A DNA stretch of 64,000 nucleotides, taken from Anagrus nilaparvatae. Taxonomy: Eukaryota > Arthropoda > Insecta > Hymenoptera > Mymaridae. Of this stretch, positions 10,311-21,695 are shown in pieces. The notes beneath the pieces were generated by a model. That model saw only the letters and a list, made by a program, of their open reading frames with translations. It was not told where the DNA came from and did not search any database. A program made the position numbers and the translations under genes. Position 1 is the stretch's first letter, and every line of letters begins with the position of its first letter. Location: assembly GCA_022575985.1 (NCBI GenBank), contig JAKSXM010000272.1:30273501-30337500 (forward strand), written 5' to 3'.

Positions 10311-13300
10311 ATGTTTGATGATCCAAAATTTCTAATCCCTGTTGACTTAAAAGAAGCTTTAGACATTAAAATGAAAATAATTCATAAAGATGAAGTAACA
10401 ACTAAAAATAAAGAATTTTTAGATTTATTTGCAAAAATTAAGGAATATAATAAAATAGAACTTCCAAATGAAATTAATAATTACAAAACAATTTTAAAAC
10501 TAGGAATATTTTTCGAGGATTATCATATTGTATCAGAATTAGAAAATCTTAAAATTGATGTGAAAATTCAAGAAGTTGGAGAGCTATTTAAAATTGAAAT
10601 GCCGAGAGAAGATACAAGACATTCATATCGTTTTAAGTGGTTCAAATTACAAGATAAAGATGATATTGATAAAAATTCTTATTTATTTCGCTTAAAGAGT
10701 TTTTCTGATGGTTATATATGGGCTTATAATGAAAAGTATGTTTTTTTAATTATGATATTAATATAAAGTAATCATTTTTTGTCCTCCCTCCTTAGCATGG
10801 AATTTCTCGCACTCGTTCTACGCCAAAGTAGACAAAAAAAACTTAAAACCAGTTTATGTAAACACAACCTAAATGCATGGAGCCCCTAAACTTGTATTCT
10901 TCGAAGTCCCTAATTCAAAAATATTTTTAGCCCCTTATAACTCGAATTAATAGTTGTCCCTAAGTTTGAATTATTCTAAGTTCCACTGGTAACTCTCCCT
11001 ATAAAAATGTTAAATGTTAATATCCGAAGCATCGGGGACGAAAAAATTCTGGCTTTAGCGTGAATATATATCACTCGTGTTCGGTTTCTTTAAGCTTTCG
11101 TACCGATGATCAAGCCTGTACTAAAATTTTCGCGCCCATGATTTGTCCACATGGGAAAAAATTTAGGTGCAAAATTTGGCAAGAAATTTCGTGTACTTAT
11201 TTTAAGTCTAAGCAGGTATATAGTATCGCAAACTTTATTTGAAAAAAAAAAATTTAGACTAAAATATTAAAATTTTTGTGCCTTTGATGCTACATATTTT
11301 TGTTAATGAAATTAAATAATTTTAGTTTTGCTGAAAAATTTATCAAAGAACACAATTATCAAATAACGGCTGTTGAATCCACAAGTAGTAGTTACCCTAA
11401 TAAATATAACCTTTATGCATTAGAAAAAATCTCTTCAGAAATTTTTAATCATCTAATATTTCCTAAAACTGAGAATCAAAGTTTTCAGTCTTATAACTTT
11501 CATCGAAATAATGGGTAAACAAATTATTTTAATAATCTTTATTTTTGAAAATAAAATTTAAAATCTATTTATATTAAATTCCAAAAAATAATTTTAGCAA
11601 TATTAATTGGAAAAACCCCAATATAAAAAATAACGAGTTACAAAAAACAGCAGTCATACATATAATGAAGAAATCATCATATCCTGCACCATACATAGTA
11701 ACTGGACCTCCAGGAACTGGAAAAACTGAAACAATAATTGAAGCAGTTTGCCAAGTATGATTTGTTTTTTTATTTAGACGGAATTTAACAGCAGGCCATT
11801 AATTTCTTTTAAAAAATGGAACCATATAAATTATTAAAGTTTTTAGTTTACCAGTTTTGTATATAAAATCATGGTTTTTTCTTTTCAAAAATTTTCCATG
11901 TGCATTTTTGTCCTCATATCTGAATAAGTAAAATCTTGATTTGAACTAACTAATAATAAATATATATATTATATATATATATATATTACAAATTTAATAA
12001 AAAAACAATTTGTTTAACAGATTATGAATCGATATTTCGAAGCCAATATTTTAATATGCTGTAAATCAAATTCAGCTTTAGATATTATTGAAAAAAAATT
12101 ATCAAAATACGAATCTTTACAGCGTTATTTAATTCGTATAAAAAAATTGGAGTATGTTTTTTGTTTTATTATAAATCCTAATAACTTTATTTTTAAATAA
12201 TCATTTAAAATTTTACAGAAGATACCAAAAATTAAGAGACTTAGTTAGAGGAAAAAGAATTATCGTATGCACCCTTAGTTTTTCAATTAGGTAAGTTGCA
12301 TGCAGTTTCTAAGTATATTCTTAATTTGTTAATTTTATTGTTTTTTTGTTTAGATTTGTTACTCAAAGTATTAAAAATTTCTCTTACGTGTTTATTGACG
12401 ACGCTGAAAAAGCTACAGAGCCTGATACAGTAATTCCTTTTATATTAAAAGCAGATTCCCGGAATACAAATATTTTTTTTGTATTATCTGGTGATCCTAA
12501 AAAATTGAGACCTGTGATCGTATCAAAGAAATTCGCTCAGAGAATATTAGGTATGTAGTATTAATGTGTTATTTATTTATTAATATGATATTAAAAATTT
12601 TATGTGTTTTATTGATTTATAAATGAAAACGACTTTACTTTCAATTATAAATTATTAGAGAAACATTAAATGAAAATCTTAAGCATAATTAATTTTCAGG
12701 GTGAAAATTTAAGTAAAATTAAATGTTTTTTAGGCACGTCGATGTTAGAAAGGCTTATGAATCAATCACCGTATGTCAAGTTTTCAACTACAATGAAACG
12801 TAATCCAAATTTTATAACAGAGTTAACAAAAAATTATCGAAATCACCCAGAACTTATAAAATTATCAAATAACTTACTTTACAATAATGATTTGGCATGT
12901 TGTATCGATCAAAATTATTTCAACCGAAACAAATATTGCTCTCAAAATAATGCTCAATTTCCAATAAGTTTTTATCATGTCGAAGAAATTGAAACTTTGG
13001 AATCAAATAAAAAGTTCGTTTTGTTCAAAGTATTGCATAAAAATTATTGAAATATTTAGTTAAAATTTCATCTTATTTTCAGTATTTTCAACGAATATGA
13101 ATTGAAAACGATATTTCAAATTATAAAAGAATTGTTCGAGAAGAAATTCGAAGAAGAAGATATTGGAATAATTACATTACATTGTTCTCAAAGAGCAGAG
13201 TTACAAAAATTATTAGTCAGGCAACAGCTTGAAAACATTAAAGTTGGAATATTTGAAAACTTTCAAGGAGACGAAAAAGATGTAATAATATTTCCAACAG

Positions 13301-13656
13301 TTAAGAGTGAAATTTATGGTTTTATACTTAATCAACATCTTGGATTTTTTTCTAAATTTAATCGTATCAATGAGCTAATAACCAAGGCAAAAACTTCTTT
13401 AATAATTTTAGGAAATGCAGAAACATTAAAAATTGATAGAAACTGGCGTCATTTAATGAATCTTTGCATAGAAAACAAAACCTTTTATCAAGAGGATTCT
13501 AAGCTAAAAATAGATAAGAAATTTGAAGAATATGAAAATTTAGATATTTTAAATAGCCAAAATCCGGAACTTATGCCGGTAAATGTTTTATCTGATATTA
13601 TTGTTAAGTATGAAAGTCTTATCAATCGTTCTTATTTATCAACAGAAAAAATTTAA
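10311..13656 (+). CDS. MOV10/Armitage-like SF1 RNA helicase, divergent paralogue
   Basis: Superfamily 1 helicase most like MOV10, MOV10L1 and Drosophila Armitage, which act in small-RNA and piRNA silencing. Exons by hand: 10311-10735, 11326-11514, 11598-11754, 12021-12151, 12219-12290, 12354-12550, 12734-13013 and 13083-13656, one frame of 674 residues. Visible motifs: GPPGTGKT (241-248), [11 protein letters not shown] (338-348), [10 protein letters not shown] (369-378), NYRNHPE (424-430), [12 protein letters not shown] (542-553) and [12 protein letters not shown] (581-592). Motif II reads DDAE where the family has DEAG, and motif VI has ITKAK where the family has VTRAK, so the arginine that contacts ATP is replaced by lysine. 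It is also shorter than MOV10 (about 1000 residues), mainly at the N terminus. The exon 7 donor (AAAAA|GTTCGT) is weak. It may be a rapidly evolving antiviral or transposon-defence copy, or may have lost ATPase activity. Confidence 0.8.
10785..11230. mobile_element. Repeat in helicase intron 1, related to 1397-2110
   Basis: Shares with the 1370-2110 region a series of short blocks in the same order: TGCATGGA, AATTATTCTAAGT(C/T)CC, CTCCCTATAAA, and ATCACTCGTG. The preceding block with GCACTCGTT.TACGCC also matches 282-300 and, more weakly, 55735-55765. It is non-coding and lies wholly within intron 1 (10736-11325). Confidence 0.6.
11957..11990. repeat. AT dinucleotide microsatellite in helicase intron 3
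   Basis: A run of alternating A and T around 11959-11988 inside intron 3 (11755-12020). Confidence 0.8.
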
Positions 13657-13890
13657 ATTTTTTTGGTGTCTTAAAAATATTTTTTTATAGACGCCCCTTG
13701 ATGTTTAATATCTTGTTTATTATTGATTACAAAATATATCAACATTATCTGAATTAATACTCTATACTTCACATATTTTTCTCAATTTTTAGTGAAAATA
13801 CTTTTAGAGCGATATAAAAATTTCCATACTGACAATAATAGTCCAGTCAGGGTGTTTAGCTACTTTCCGTCACCAGATTTGTTCTACTTA
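13657..13890. other. Helicase 3' flank up to the foldback element
   Basis: AT-rich sequence with no gene. It ends at the TA dinucleotide (13889-13890) where the 6.7 kb palindromic element begins. Confidence 0.5.
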
Positions 13891-14751
13891 CAGGGTGACA
13901 ATCGATCGGGTTATCATTGGATTAGTTGGGGGTGGAAATAATATTTAAAAAATTTTTTTATGGGATTTTTCATAGTTTCTGGTTCTCTTTCACGTGGATT
14001 AGTCAGATTAGAAAAAAAAAAAAATTTAATCGGTGAAACTGAAAAAAATTTTCGAAAAAACGATGTAATGGACTTTTAGTGATTATTTTCGGATTCTCTG
14101 AGTTAAAATACATACAAATTGAAAAGCTCGCACAAAACAATCCGCTAATTTATTAAACATCTTAAATTAAAATACGTTATTTTTAAATCGGATTAAATAT
14201 TCCTTCCATTTTGGATTAAATATCGAAACTAGCTTCAGGTTAAAAAAAAAAAAAGTATCGCGTGAAATGTTTTTCATATAACCAATAAGTAAATATAAGC
14301 AAAATATACACGTGTTTATGTTGTGTGAAAAAAATAACAAAAATTTATAACCTAAATGGCTAAATTCGAACTGTTCATAAAAAAAATAAAATAGTAAATA
14401 ATAGAATTCTGTATTACAGCTTCTTATAGTTAAAAGTGACATAAAAGTAAATAAAATTTAAAAAAATTAAATAATGTATTATTTTATGGGCCTGTAAAAT
14501 AAGATGCAAAAAAATTTTTATTTTGAAAATGATTTAATCAAACACGATCTATCACGATGTTTGAAAAACACCCAAAATAATATACCCAATGGTTTCAATA
14601 TTTTTAGGTATTAAAGAATGCAAATTATTTATAATACCACAAAAAAAAATAATTATTTATTAGAATTATAGAGACACAAAGTGATTACCGAATTTCAAAA
14701 AATACAGTAAAAAAGACATTATTTGAAAGAAGTATAAGTTTATTTTTAAGG

Positions 14752-14896
14752 CTGCTTCCACACGGAGCGCTTTAAACACAAAGTTATCTCAAACCTGTGT
14801 TTAAAATACATTGCGTAGTATATACATATATGTAATATAACTACAGATTTAACGCTAAGTTTGTGTTTAAAGCGCTCCATGTGGAAGCAGCCTTAG
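14752..14896. mobile_element. MITE nested in the left arm of the foldback element
   Basis: AGGCTGCTTCCACACGGAGC near 14750 is inverted as GCTCCATGTGGAAGCAGCCT ending near 14893, with further pairing of CTTTAAACACAAA. The mirror copy lies in the right arm at about 19585-19732. Its presence in both arms means the arms were duplicated, or gene-converted, after this insertion. Confidence 0.8.
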
Positions 14897-15010
14897 TAAA
14901 TCAAAATTTGAATTAGGGACTTTACTGTAATTTAATAATGTCAAATTTACGGAAAAATACGCGTTGCTGTGGAAAATACAGAAAAACAATAATATTTCTC
15001 GTTTTCGATA

Positions 15011-16360
15011 ATCCAGCTTGCTGATCAAGGTTGAAATTCAAGCTTGCTATTCAAGGTGGCTAATTAAACTTGCTTAACTAGGTTGAAATTCAAGCTAGCT
15101 AATCAAGCTTGATTATCAAGCTTGCTATTCAAGGTTAAAATTCAAGCTTTCTATTTAAGGTTGAAATTCAAGCTTGCTTATCAAGGTTAAAATTCAAGCT
15201 TGCTAATCACGCTTGATAATCAAGCTTGCTATTCAAGGTTGAAATTCAAGCTTGCTATTCAGGGTAGAAATTCAAGCTTGCTTATCAAGGTTGAAATTCA
15301 AACTTGCTATTCGAGGTTGAAATTCAAGCTTACTTATCAAGGTTGAAATTCAAGCTTGCTAATCAAGCTTGCTAATCAAGCTTGCTCTTCAAGGTTGAAA
15401 TTCAAGCTTGCTATTCAGGGTGGAAATTCAAGCTTGCTTATCAAGGTTGAAATTCAAACTTGCTATTCGAGGTTGAAATTCAAGCTTACTTATCAAGGTT
15501 GAAATTCAAGCTTGCTAATCAAGCTTGCTAATCAAGCTTGCTATTCAAGGTTGAAATTCAAGCTTGCTATTCAGGGTGGAAATTCAAGCTTGCTTATCAA
15601 GGTTGAAATTCAAACTTGCTATTCGAGGTTGAAATTCAAGCTTACTTATCAAGGTTGAAATTCAAGCTTGCTAATCAAGCTTGCTAATCAAGCTTGCTAT
15701 TCAAGGTTGAAATTCAAGCTTGCTATTCAGGGTGGAAATTCAAGCTTGCTTATCAAGGTTGAAATTCAAACTTGCTATTCGAGGTTGAAATTCAAGCTTA
15801 CTTATCAAGGTTGAAATTCAAGCTTGCTAATCAAGCTTGCTAATCAAGCTTGCTAATCAAGCTTGCTAATCAAGCTTGCTCTTCAAGGTTGAAATTCAAG
15901 CTTGCTTATCAAGGTTGAAATTCAAGCTGTCTATTCATGGATGAAATTCAAGCTTGCTATTCAAGGTTGCTAATCAAGCTTGATATTCAAGCTTGCTATT
16001 CAAGGTTGAAATTCAAGCTTGCTATTCAAGGTTGAAATTCAAGCTGTCTATTCAACGTTAAAATTCAAGCTTACTTATCAAGGTTGAAATTCAAGCTTGC
16101 TATTCAAGCTTGCTAATCAAGCATGATAATCAAGCTTGCTATTCAAGGTTGAAATTCAAGCTTTCTATTTAAGGTTGAAATTCAAGCTTGATATTCAAGG
16201 TTGAAATTCAAGATTGCTATTCAAGCTTGCTAAACAAGCTTGATATTCAAGCTTGAAATTCAAGCTTGGTATTCGAGATGGAAATTCAAGCTTGCTTATC
16301 AAGGTTGAAATTCAAGCTTGCAATTTAAGCTTGATACACAAGCTTGCTAATAAAGAAAAA
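15011..16360. repeat. 26-bp satellite, left array, with a 156-bp higher-order repeat
   Basis: The unit is close to CAAGCTTGCTATTCAAGG followed by TTGAAATT. A six-unit block recurs with an exact 156-bp period: the variant GCTATTCAGGG occurs at 15254, 15410, 15566 and 15722. The outer 300 bp of this array mirrors the inner end of the right array; the additional 156-bp copies do not. Confidence 0.92.
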
Positions 16361-16544
16361 TTTTATCATAAAATTTTATCAATATCTAAAATCAATGTTT
16401 AAAAAAGCTGCAAGCGGAATTTTTTTTTGTATTCTTAAACGATTTTAAATGACTAGAAACGTTAAGAAAATTCATTTTAGATATACACGTAGCAGAATGA
16501 TGAGCTAAAAAAATCACAAGTTATTTTTTATCGCTTCAATATTT

Positions 16545-16612
16545 CCCTAAGGCTTCGCAATCAGGAAAATCCTCAATGCTTAGCAATCAGGTTTTTCCTT
16601 AATGCAAAGCAG
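16545..16612. repeat. TTAGCAATCAGG repeat, left patch
   Basis: Copies of an approximately 24-28 bp unit containing TTAGCAATCAGG and TTTTCCTTAATGC. The same unit forms a longer patch at 17515-17765, on the other side of the central repeat and in the same orientation. Confidence 0.8.
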
Positions 16613-16639
16613 GCCATTGCCAATTCAGGTAACTATACT

Positions 16640-17235
16640 GCTTGCATCTTGCAGGCAGCTCAAGCGCTTGCATCTTGCAGGCAGCTCAAGCGCTTGCATC
16701 ATGCAGGTGGCCCAAGCGCTTGCATTTTGCAGGCGGCTCAAGCGCTTGCAACATGCAGGCGGCCATAGCGCTTGCATCGTGCAGGCGGCTCAAGCGCTTG
16801 CAACATGCAGGCGGCCATAGCACTTGCATCGTGCAGGCGGTCAAGCTTTTGCACCTTTCAGGCGGCCCAAGCGCTTGCATCATGCAGGTGGCCCAAGCGC
16901 TTGCATCTTGCAGGCGGCTCAAGCGCTTGCAACATGCAGGCGGCCATAGCGCTCGCATCGTGCAGGCGGTCAAGCGCTTGCATCTTTCAGGCGGCCCAAG
17001 CGCTTGCATCTTGCAGGCGGCTTAAGCGCTTGCATCATGCAGGCGGCCTTAGCGCTTGCATTTTGCAGGCGGTAAAGCACTTGCACCGTGCAGGCGGCCA
17101 TAGTGCTTGCATCTTGCAGGCAGCTCAAGCGCTTGCACCGTGCAGGCGGCCATAGCGCTTGCATCTTGCAGGCGGGTTAAGTGCTTGCACTTTGCATGCG
17201 GCTCTAGGGCTTGTGTCATGCATCTTGCAGGTGGC
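16640..17235. repeat. GC-rich central tandem repeat of the foldback element
   Basis: Tandem units of about 26-30 bp near GCTTGCATCTTGCAGGCGGC plus (T/C)CAAGC, about 20 copies. This is much more GC-rich than the surrounding window. It keeps open frames on both strands (for example 16642-17025 + and 16686-17009 -), because unit length is often near a multiple of three. The open frames on both strands are explained by the repeat and not by coding. Confidence 0.9.
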
Positions 17236-17514
17236 TCTGGTGCATAATGCTGTGAAAATTAAATTTTTTAGGACGGAATAAAATCTGAGCTTACAAGAAA
17301 GAAATTTTTACGCTAATTTAGTCGCTTACTGCAAAGAACAAGGAAAATTACCTTTATTTTTACGAATATCGTCAAAAAACGAAGACGGCTGCCAAAAATT
17401 ATGAACTGAACCTAGAGGTCTATATTTAATTGGAGGAAAGAATAAACGTTAGTTGTACTTTTATAAAGAAAATATTATGCGCTGATTCCCTAGACCGCTC
17501 AGTTCAACTTGTAT
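17236..17514. other. Non-repetitive part of the central loop
   Basis: About 280 bp between the GC-rich repeat and the second TTAGCAATCAGG patch. It includes 'ggctgccaaaaattatgaactgaacct', similar text to which occurs near 28685, so this part contains a dispersed repeat. Confidence 0.4.
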
Positions 17515-17765
17515 CAGGATTTTCCTTAATGCTTAGCAATCAGGATTTCCTTAATGCTAAGCAATCAGGATTTTCCTTAATGCTTAGCAATCAGGATTTT
17601 CCTTAATGCTAAGAAATGAGGATTTTCCTGAATGGTTAGCAATCAGGATTTCCTGAATGCTTAGCAATCAGGATTTTCTTAATGCTAAGCAATTAGGATT
17701 TTCCTTAATGCATAGGAATCAGGATTTGCTTAATTCTTAGCAATCAAGAAAATACTGAATGCTAA
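17515..17765. repeat. TTAGCAATCAGG repeat, right patch
   Basis: About ten imperfect units with TTAGCAATCAGGATTTTCC. The orientation is the same as in the 16545-16612 patch, so the very centre of the element is not palindromic. Confidence 0.85.
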
Positions 17766-17924
17766 AGAATATTTTAATCATTTGCTATAACAATGTACAT
17801 AGTTCACGTACCGATGTATTTCTTCTCTTCTAGGATACAATTATTACAGCTAATGATATTTTGATATTATTTATATTTCAGATAATATTAATCCTCCGAA
17901 TATAATTAAAACAAAAAAAAGTAT

Positions 17925-19470
17925 GTAGTAAGCTTGAATTTCAACCTTGATAAGTAAGCTTAAATTTCAACCTTAAATAGCAAGCTTGAATATCAAGCTT
18001 GATTAGCAAGCTTGAATTTCAACCATGAATAGGCAGCTTGAATTTCAACCTTGAATAGCAAGCTTAAATATCAAGCACGATTAGCAAGCTTGAATTTCAA
18101 CCTTGAATAGCAAGCTTGAATTTCAACCTTGAATAGCAAGCTTGAATTTCAACCTTGATAAGCAAGCTTAAATTTCAACCCTAAATAGCAAGCTTGAATT
18201 TCAACCTTGAATAGCAAGCTTGATTATCAAGCTTGATTAGCAAGCTTGAATTTAAACCATGAATAGACAGCTTGAATTTCAAACTTGAATAGCAAGCTTG
18301 AATATCAAGCTTGATTAGCAAGCTTGAATTTCAACCTTGAAAATCAAGCTTGAATTTCAACCCTGAATAGCAAGCTTGAATATCAAGCATGATTAGCAAC
18401 CTTGAATAGCAAGCTTGAATTTCAACCCTGAATAGCCAGCTTGAATTTCAATCTGATAAGCAAGCTTGAATTTCAACCATGAATAGACAGCTTGAATTTC
18501 AATTTTGATAAGCAAGCTTGAATTTCAACCTTGATAAGCAAGCTTGAATTTCAACCTTGAAGAGCAAGCTTGATTAGCAAGCTTGATTAGCAAGCTTGAA
18601 TTCTAACCTTGATAAGTAAGCTTGAATTTCAACCTTGAATAGCAAGCTTGAATTTCAACCTTGAATAGCAAGCTTGAATTTCAACCTTGATAAGCAAGCT
18701 TAAATTTCAACCCTAAATAGCAAGCTTGAATTTCAACCTTGAATAGCAAGCTTGATTATCAAGCTTGATTAGCAAGCTTGAATTTAAACCATGAATAGAC
18801 AGCTTGAATTTCAAACTTGAATAGCAAGCTTGAATATCAAGCTTGATTAGCAAGCTTGAATTTCAACCTTGAAAATCAAGCTTGAATTTCAACCCTGAAT
18901 AGCAAGCTTGAATATCAAGCATGATTAGCAACCTTGAATAGCAAGCTTGAATTTCAACCCTGAATAGCCAGCTTGAATTTCAATCTGATAAGCAAGCTTG
19001 AATTTCAACCATGAATAGACAGCTTGAATTTCAATTTTGATAAGCAAGCTTGAATTTCAACCTTGATAAGCAAGCTTGAATTTCAACCTTGAAGAGCAAG
19101 CTTGATTAGCAAGCTTGATTAGCAAGCTTGAATTCTAACCTTGATAAGTAAGCTTGAATTTCAACCTCGAATAGCAAGTTTGAATTTCAACCTTGATAAG
19201 CAAGCTTGAATTTCTACCCTGAATAGCAAGCTTGAATTTCAACCTTGAATAGCAAGCTTGATTATCAAGCGTGATTAGCAAGCTTGAATTTTAACCTTGA
19301 TAAGCAAGCTTGAATTTTAACCTTAAATAGAAAGCTTGAATTTTAACCTTGAATAGCAAGCTTGATAATCAAGCTTGATTAGCTAGCTTGAATTTCAACC
19401 TAGTTAAGCAAGTTTAATTAGCCACCTTGAATAGCAAGCTTGAATTTCAACCTTGATCAGCAAGCTGGAT
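17925..19470. repeat. 26-bp satellite, right array (inverted), with a 532-bp internal duplication
   Basis: Same unit as the left array, in reverse complement (AGCAAGCTTGAATTTCAACC). The variant TTTAAACCATGAATAGACAG occurs at 18251 and again at 18783, with the surrounding text repeated, giving a 532-bp internal duplication. The left array has no equivalent, so each arm has expanded on its own. Confidence 0.9.
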
Positions 19471-20598
19471 TATCGAAAACGAGAAATATTATTGTTTTTC
19501 TGTATTTTCCACAGCAACGCGTATTTTTCCGTAAATTTGACATTATTAAATTACAGTAAAGTCCCTAATTCAAATTTTGATTTACTTAGGCTGCTTCCAC
19601 ATGGAGCGCTTTAAACACAAACTTAGCGTTAAATCTGTAGTTATATTACATATATGTATATACTACGCAATGTATTTTAAACACAGGTTTGAGATAACTT
19701 TGTGTTTAAAGCGCTCCGTGTGGAAGCAGCCTTAAAAATAAACTTAAACTTCTTTCAAATAATGTCTTTTTTACTGTATTTTTTGAAATTCGGTAATCAC
19801 TTTGTGTCTCTATAATTCTAATAAATAATTATTTTTTTTTGTGGTATTATAAATAATTTGCATTCTTTAATACCTAAAAATATTGAAACCATTGGGTATA
19901 TTATTTTGGGTGTTTTTCAAACATCGTGATAGATCGTGTTTGATTAAATCATTTTCAAAATAAAAATTTTTTTGCATCTTATTTTACAGGCCCATAAAAT
20001 AATACATTATTTAATTTTTTTAAATTTTATTTACTTTTATGTCACTTTTAACTATAAGAAGCTGTAATACAGAATTCTATTATTTACTATTTTATTTTTT
20101 TTATGAACAGTTCGAATTTAGCCATTTAGGTTATAAATTTTTGTTATTTTTTTCACACAACATAAACACGTGTATATTTTGCTTATATTTACTTATTGGT
20201 TATATGAAAAACATTTCACGCGATACTTTTTTTTTTTTTAACCTGAAGCTAGTTTCGATATTTAATCCAAAATGGAAGGAATATTTAATCCGATTTAAAA
20301 ATAACGTATTTTAATTTAAGATGTTTAATAAATTAGCGGATTGTTTTGTGCGAGCTTTTCAATTTGTATGTATTTTAACTCAGAGAATCCGAAAATAATC
20401 ACTAAAAGTCCATTACATCGTTTTTTCGAAAATTTTTTTCAGTTTCACCGATTAAATTTTTTTTTTTTTCTAATCTGACTAATCCACGTGAAAGAGAACC
20501 AGAAACTATGAAAAATCCCATAAAAAAATTTTTTAAATATTATTTCCACCCCCAACTAATCCAATGATAACCCGATCGATTGTCACCCTGTAAGTTTT

Positions 20599-20714
20599 TT
20601 TAAAGCAATTTTACCGGTAATAAATACAAAAAAAATGCTCCATTTAAATTACATGAAGCCATATTATTTGAATGTGGATTTTTTTTCGTTTATTACCAGT
20701 AAAATCACTTTAAA
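20599..20714. mobile_element. Small MITE next to the foldback element
   Basis: TTAAAGCAATTTTACCGGTA near 20600 is inverted, with a few mismatches, as TTACCAGTAAAATCACTTTAA ending near 20713. About 115 bp. It lies just right of the foldback element. Confidence 0.65.
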
Positions 20715-21015
20715 ATTATTTTTTTTTGCTACTTGAGGTTGGGTATTGTTTTTTATATACAAAAACAATTAATTTTTTTATTATATTTCTTATTACTAGC
20801 TTATAATATAATTTAATTTACAATAAAATTTTTCCGCTTACTTACTATAGTGCGTAACTTTTATTAATACTATTTAATCACCTCGTGGGTTCTATTTTCT
20901 TCTGCTGTTATTATTTGAGATCAGTAAATTTTTAATTAAAGTAATAAAAAAAAACTTTTATTACAATATAATTAGAGAACTTATCATTTAATTGTGATTA
21001 TTATATAACAACATT
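20715..21015. other. Upstream region of the JmjC-like gene
   Basis: AT-rich sequence without a coding signal. No clear promoter motif. Confidence 0.4.
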
Positions 21016-21339
21016 ATGGACCAAATCAAAGTACAAGTAAGTAAAACATTTATTTTCTTAAAAATATAAAGCTTAATTTATATAAAATACTGATATTTTA
21101 TTTTTTTTTTAAACATTAAACTTATAGATTAAACTTTTTAACCTTTTAATTTTATACAAATACAATATTAATTAAAAATTAATCATCATTTATTATTGAT
21201 CCTTATATAAAGCAACTTAACCATTTCCTTTTTATTATTTAAAAAATTTTTTTATTTTTATGATTTAACTATAACCATTTTATATGCCTATTGTATGTGA
21301 ATTTTGAAAGTAAAAGGATTTTTCTACCATAAAAAAATT

Positions 21340-21695
21340 TTATTAATGTACACAAAATGCGTTTACCACCGAGTAAACGCATATGCGTTTAAGGGTCCCT
21401 AAACGCATTTTGAATATCTCTTTCTACAGCATTTTAATATTGAAAATTTATATATATTCAAACTTGATGATTTTATTTTTGCCTTCTTACTTAAAACATT
21501 CACATGAACAATCATTATTTTTATTAACTTTATTATTTTTAATGTTGAAACAATCTTTTTGTTTAAACTTATTCGTAATATTTATTAAATCTTATTTTAA
21601 CCATTCTTATATTATCTTAGTGATATGCCTTATGTGCTTAATGCGTTTACTCCTTTGCAAAGTCAATTGCGTTTACCGTCTCGTAAACGCATTTA
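21340..21695. repeat. GCGTTTAC/GTAAACGC motif cluster in JmjC-like intron 1
   Basis: Short palindromic motifs (TGCGTTTACC, GTAAACGCAT, TGCGTTTA) cluster at 21357-21408 and 21645-21693, at the two ends of a roughly 350-bp stretch. Possibly the ends of a decayed MITE. A 116-residue open frame between them is AT-rich and hydrophobic, and probably not coding. Confidence 0.5.

Larger units (their letters stand above)
13891..20590. mobile_element. 6.7 kb foldback-like element with long inverted arms and internal satellites
   Basis: The left end CAGGGTGACAATCGATCGGG (13891-13910) is exactly inverted at the right end (20571-20590), with TA immediately outside each end, as in Tc1/mariner-type insertions. 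The outer 1.1 kb of each arm (13891-15010 and 19471-20590) is mirrored almost base for base: a 91-codon frame at 14167-14442 (-) has an identical mirror at 20039-20314 (+), whose coordinates fit perfect symmetry about 17240.5. Inside lie a 26-bp satellite in opposite orientations (15011-16360 and 17925-19470), then two further tandem repeats in the central loop. Long arms containing tandem repeats around a loop is the structure of Foldback/Galileo-type elements. No transposase was found. Confidence 0.88.

Noticed and set aside
14167..14442. 91-codon frame identical to 20039-20314
   Set aside because: The two frames are mirror images within the arms of one palindrome. The composition is Phe/Tyr/Ile-rich with no family resemblance, so I treat them as repeat.
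15011..16360. Possible CRISPR-like array
   Set aside because: Regular units exist, but there are no unique spacers between conserved repeats, and the host is an insect. It is a satellite.
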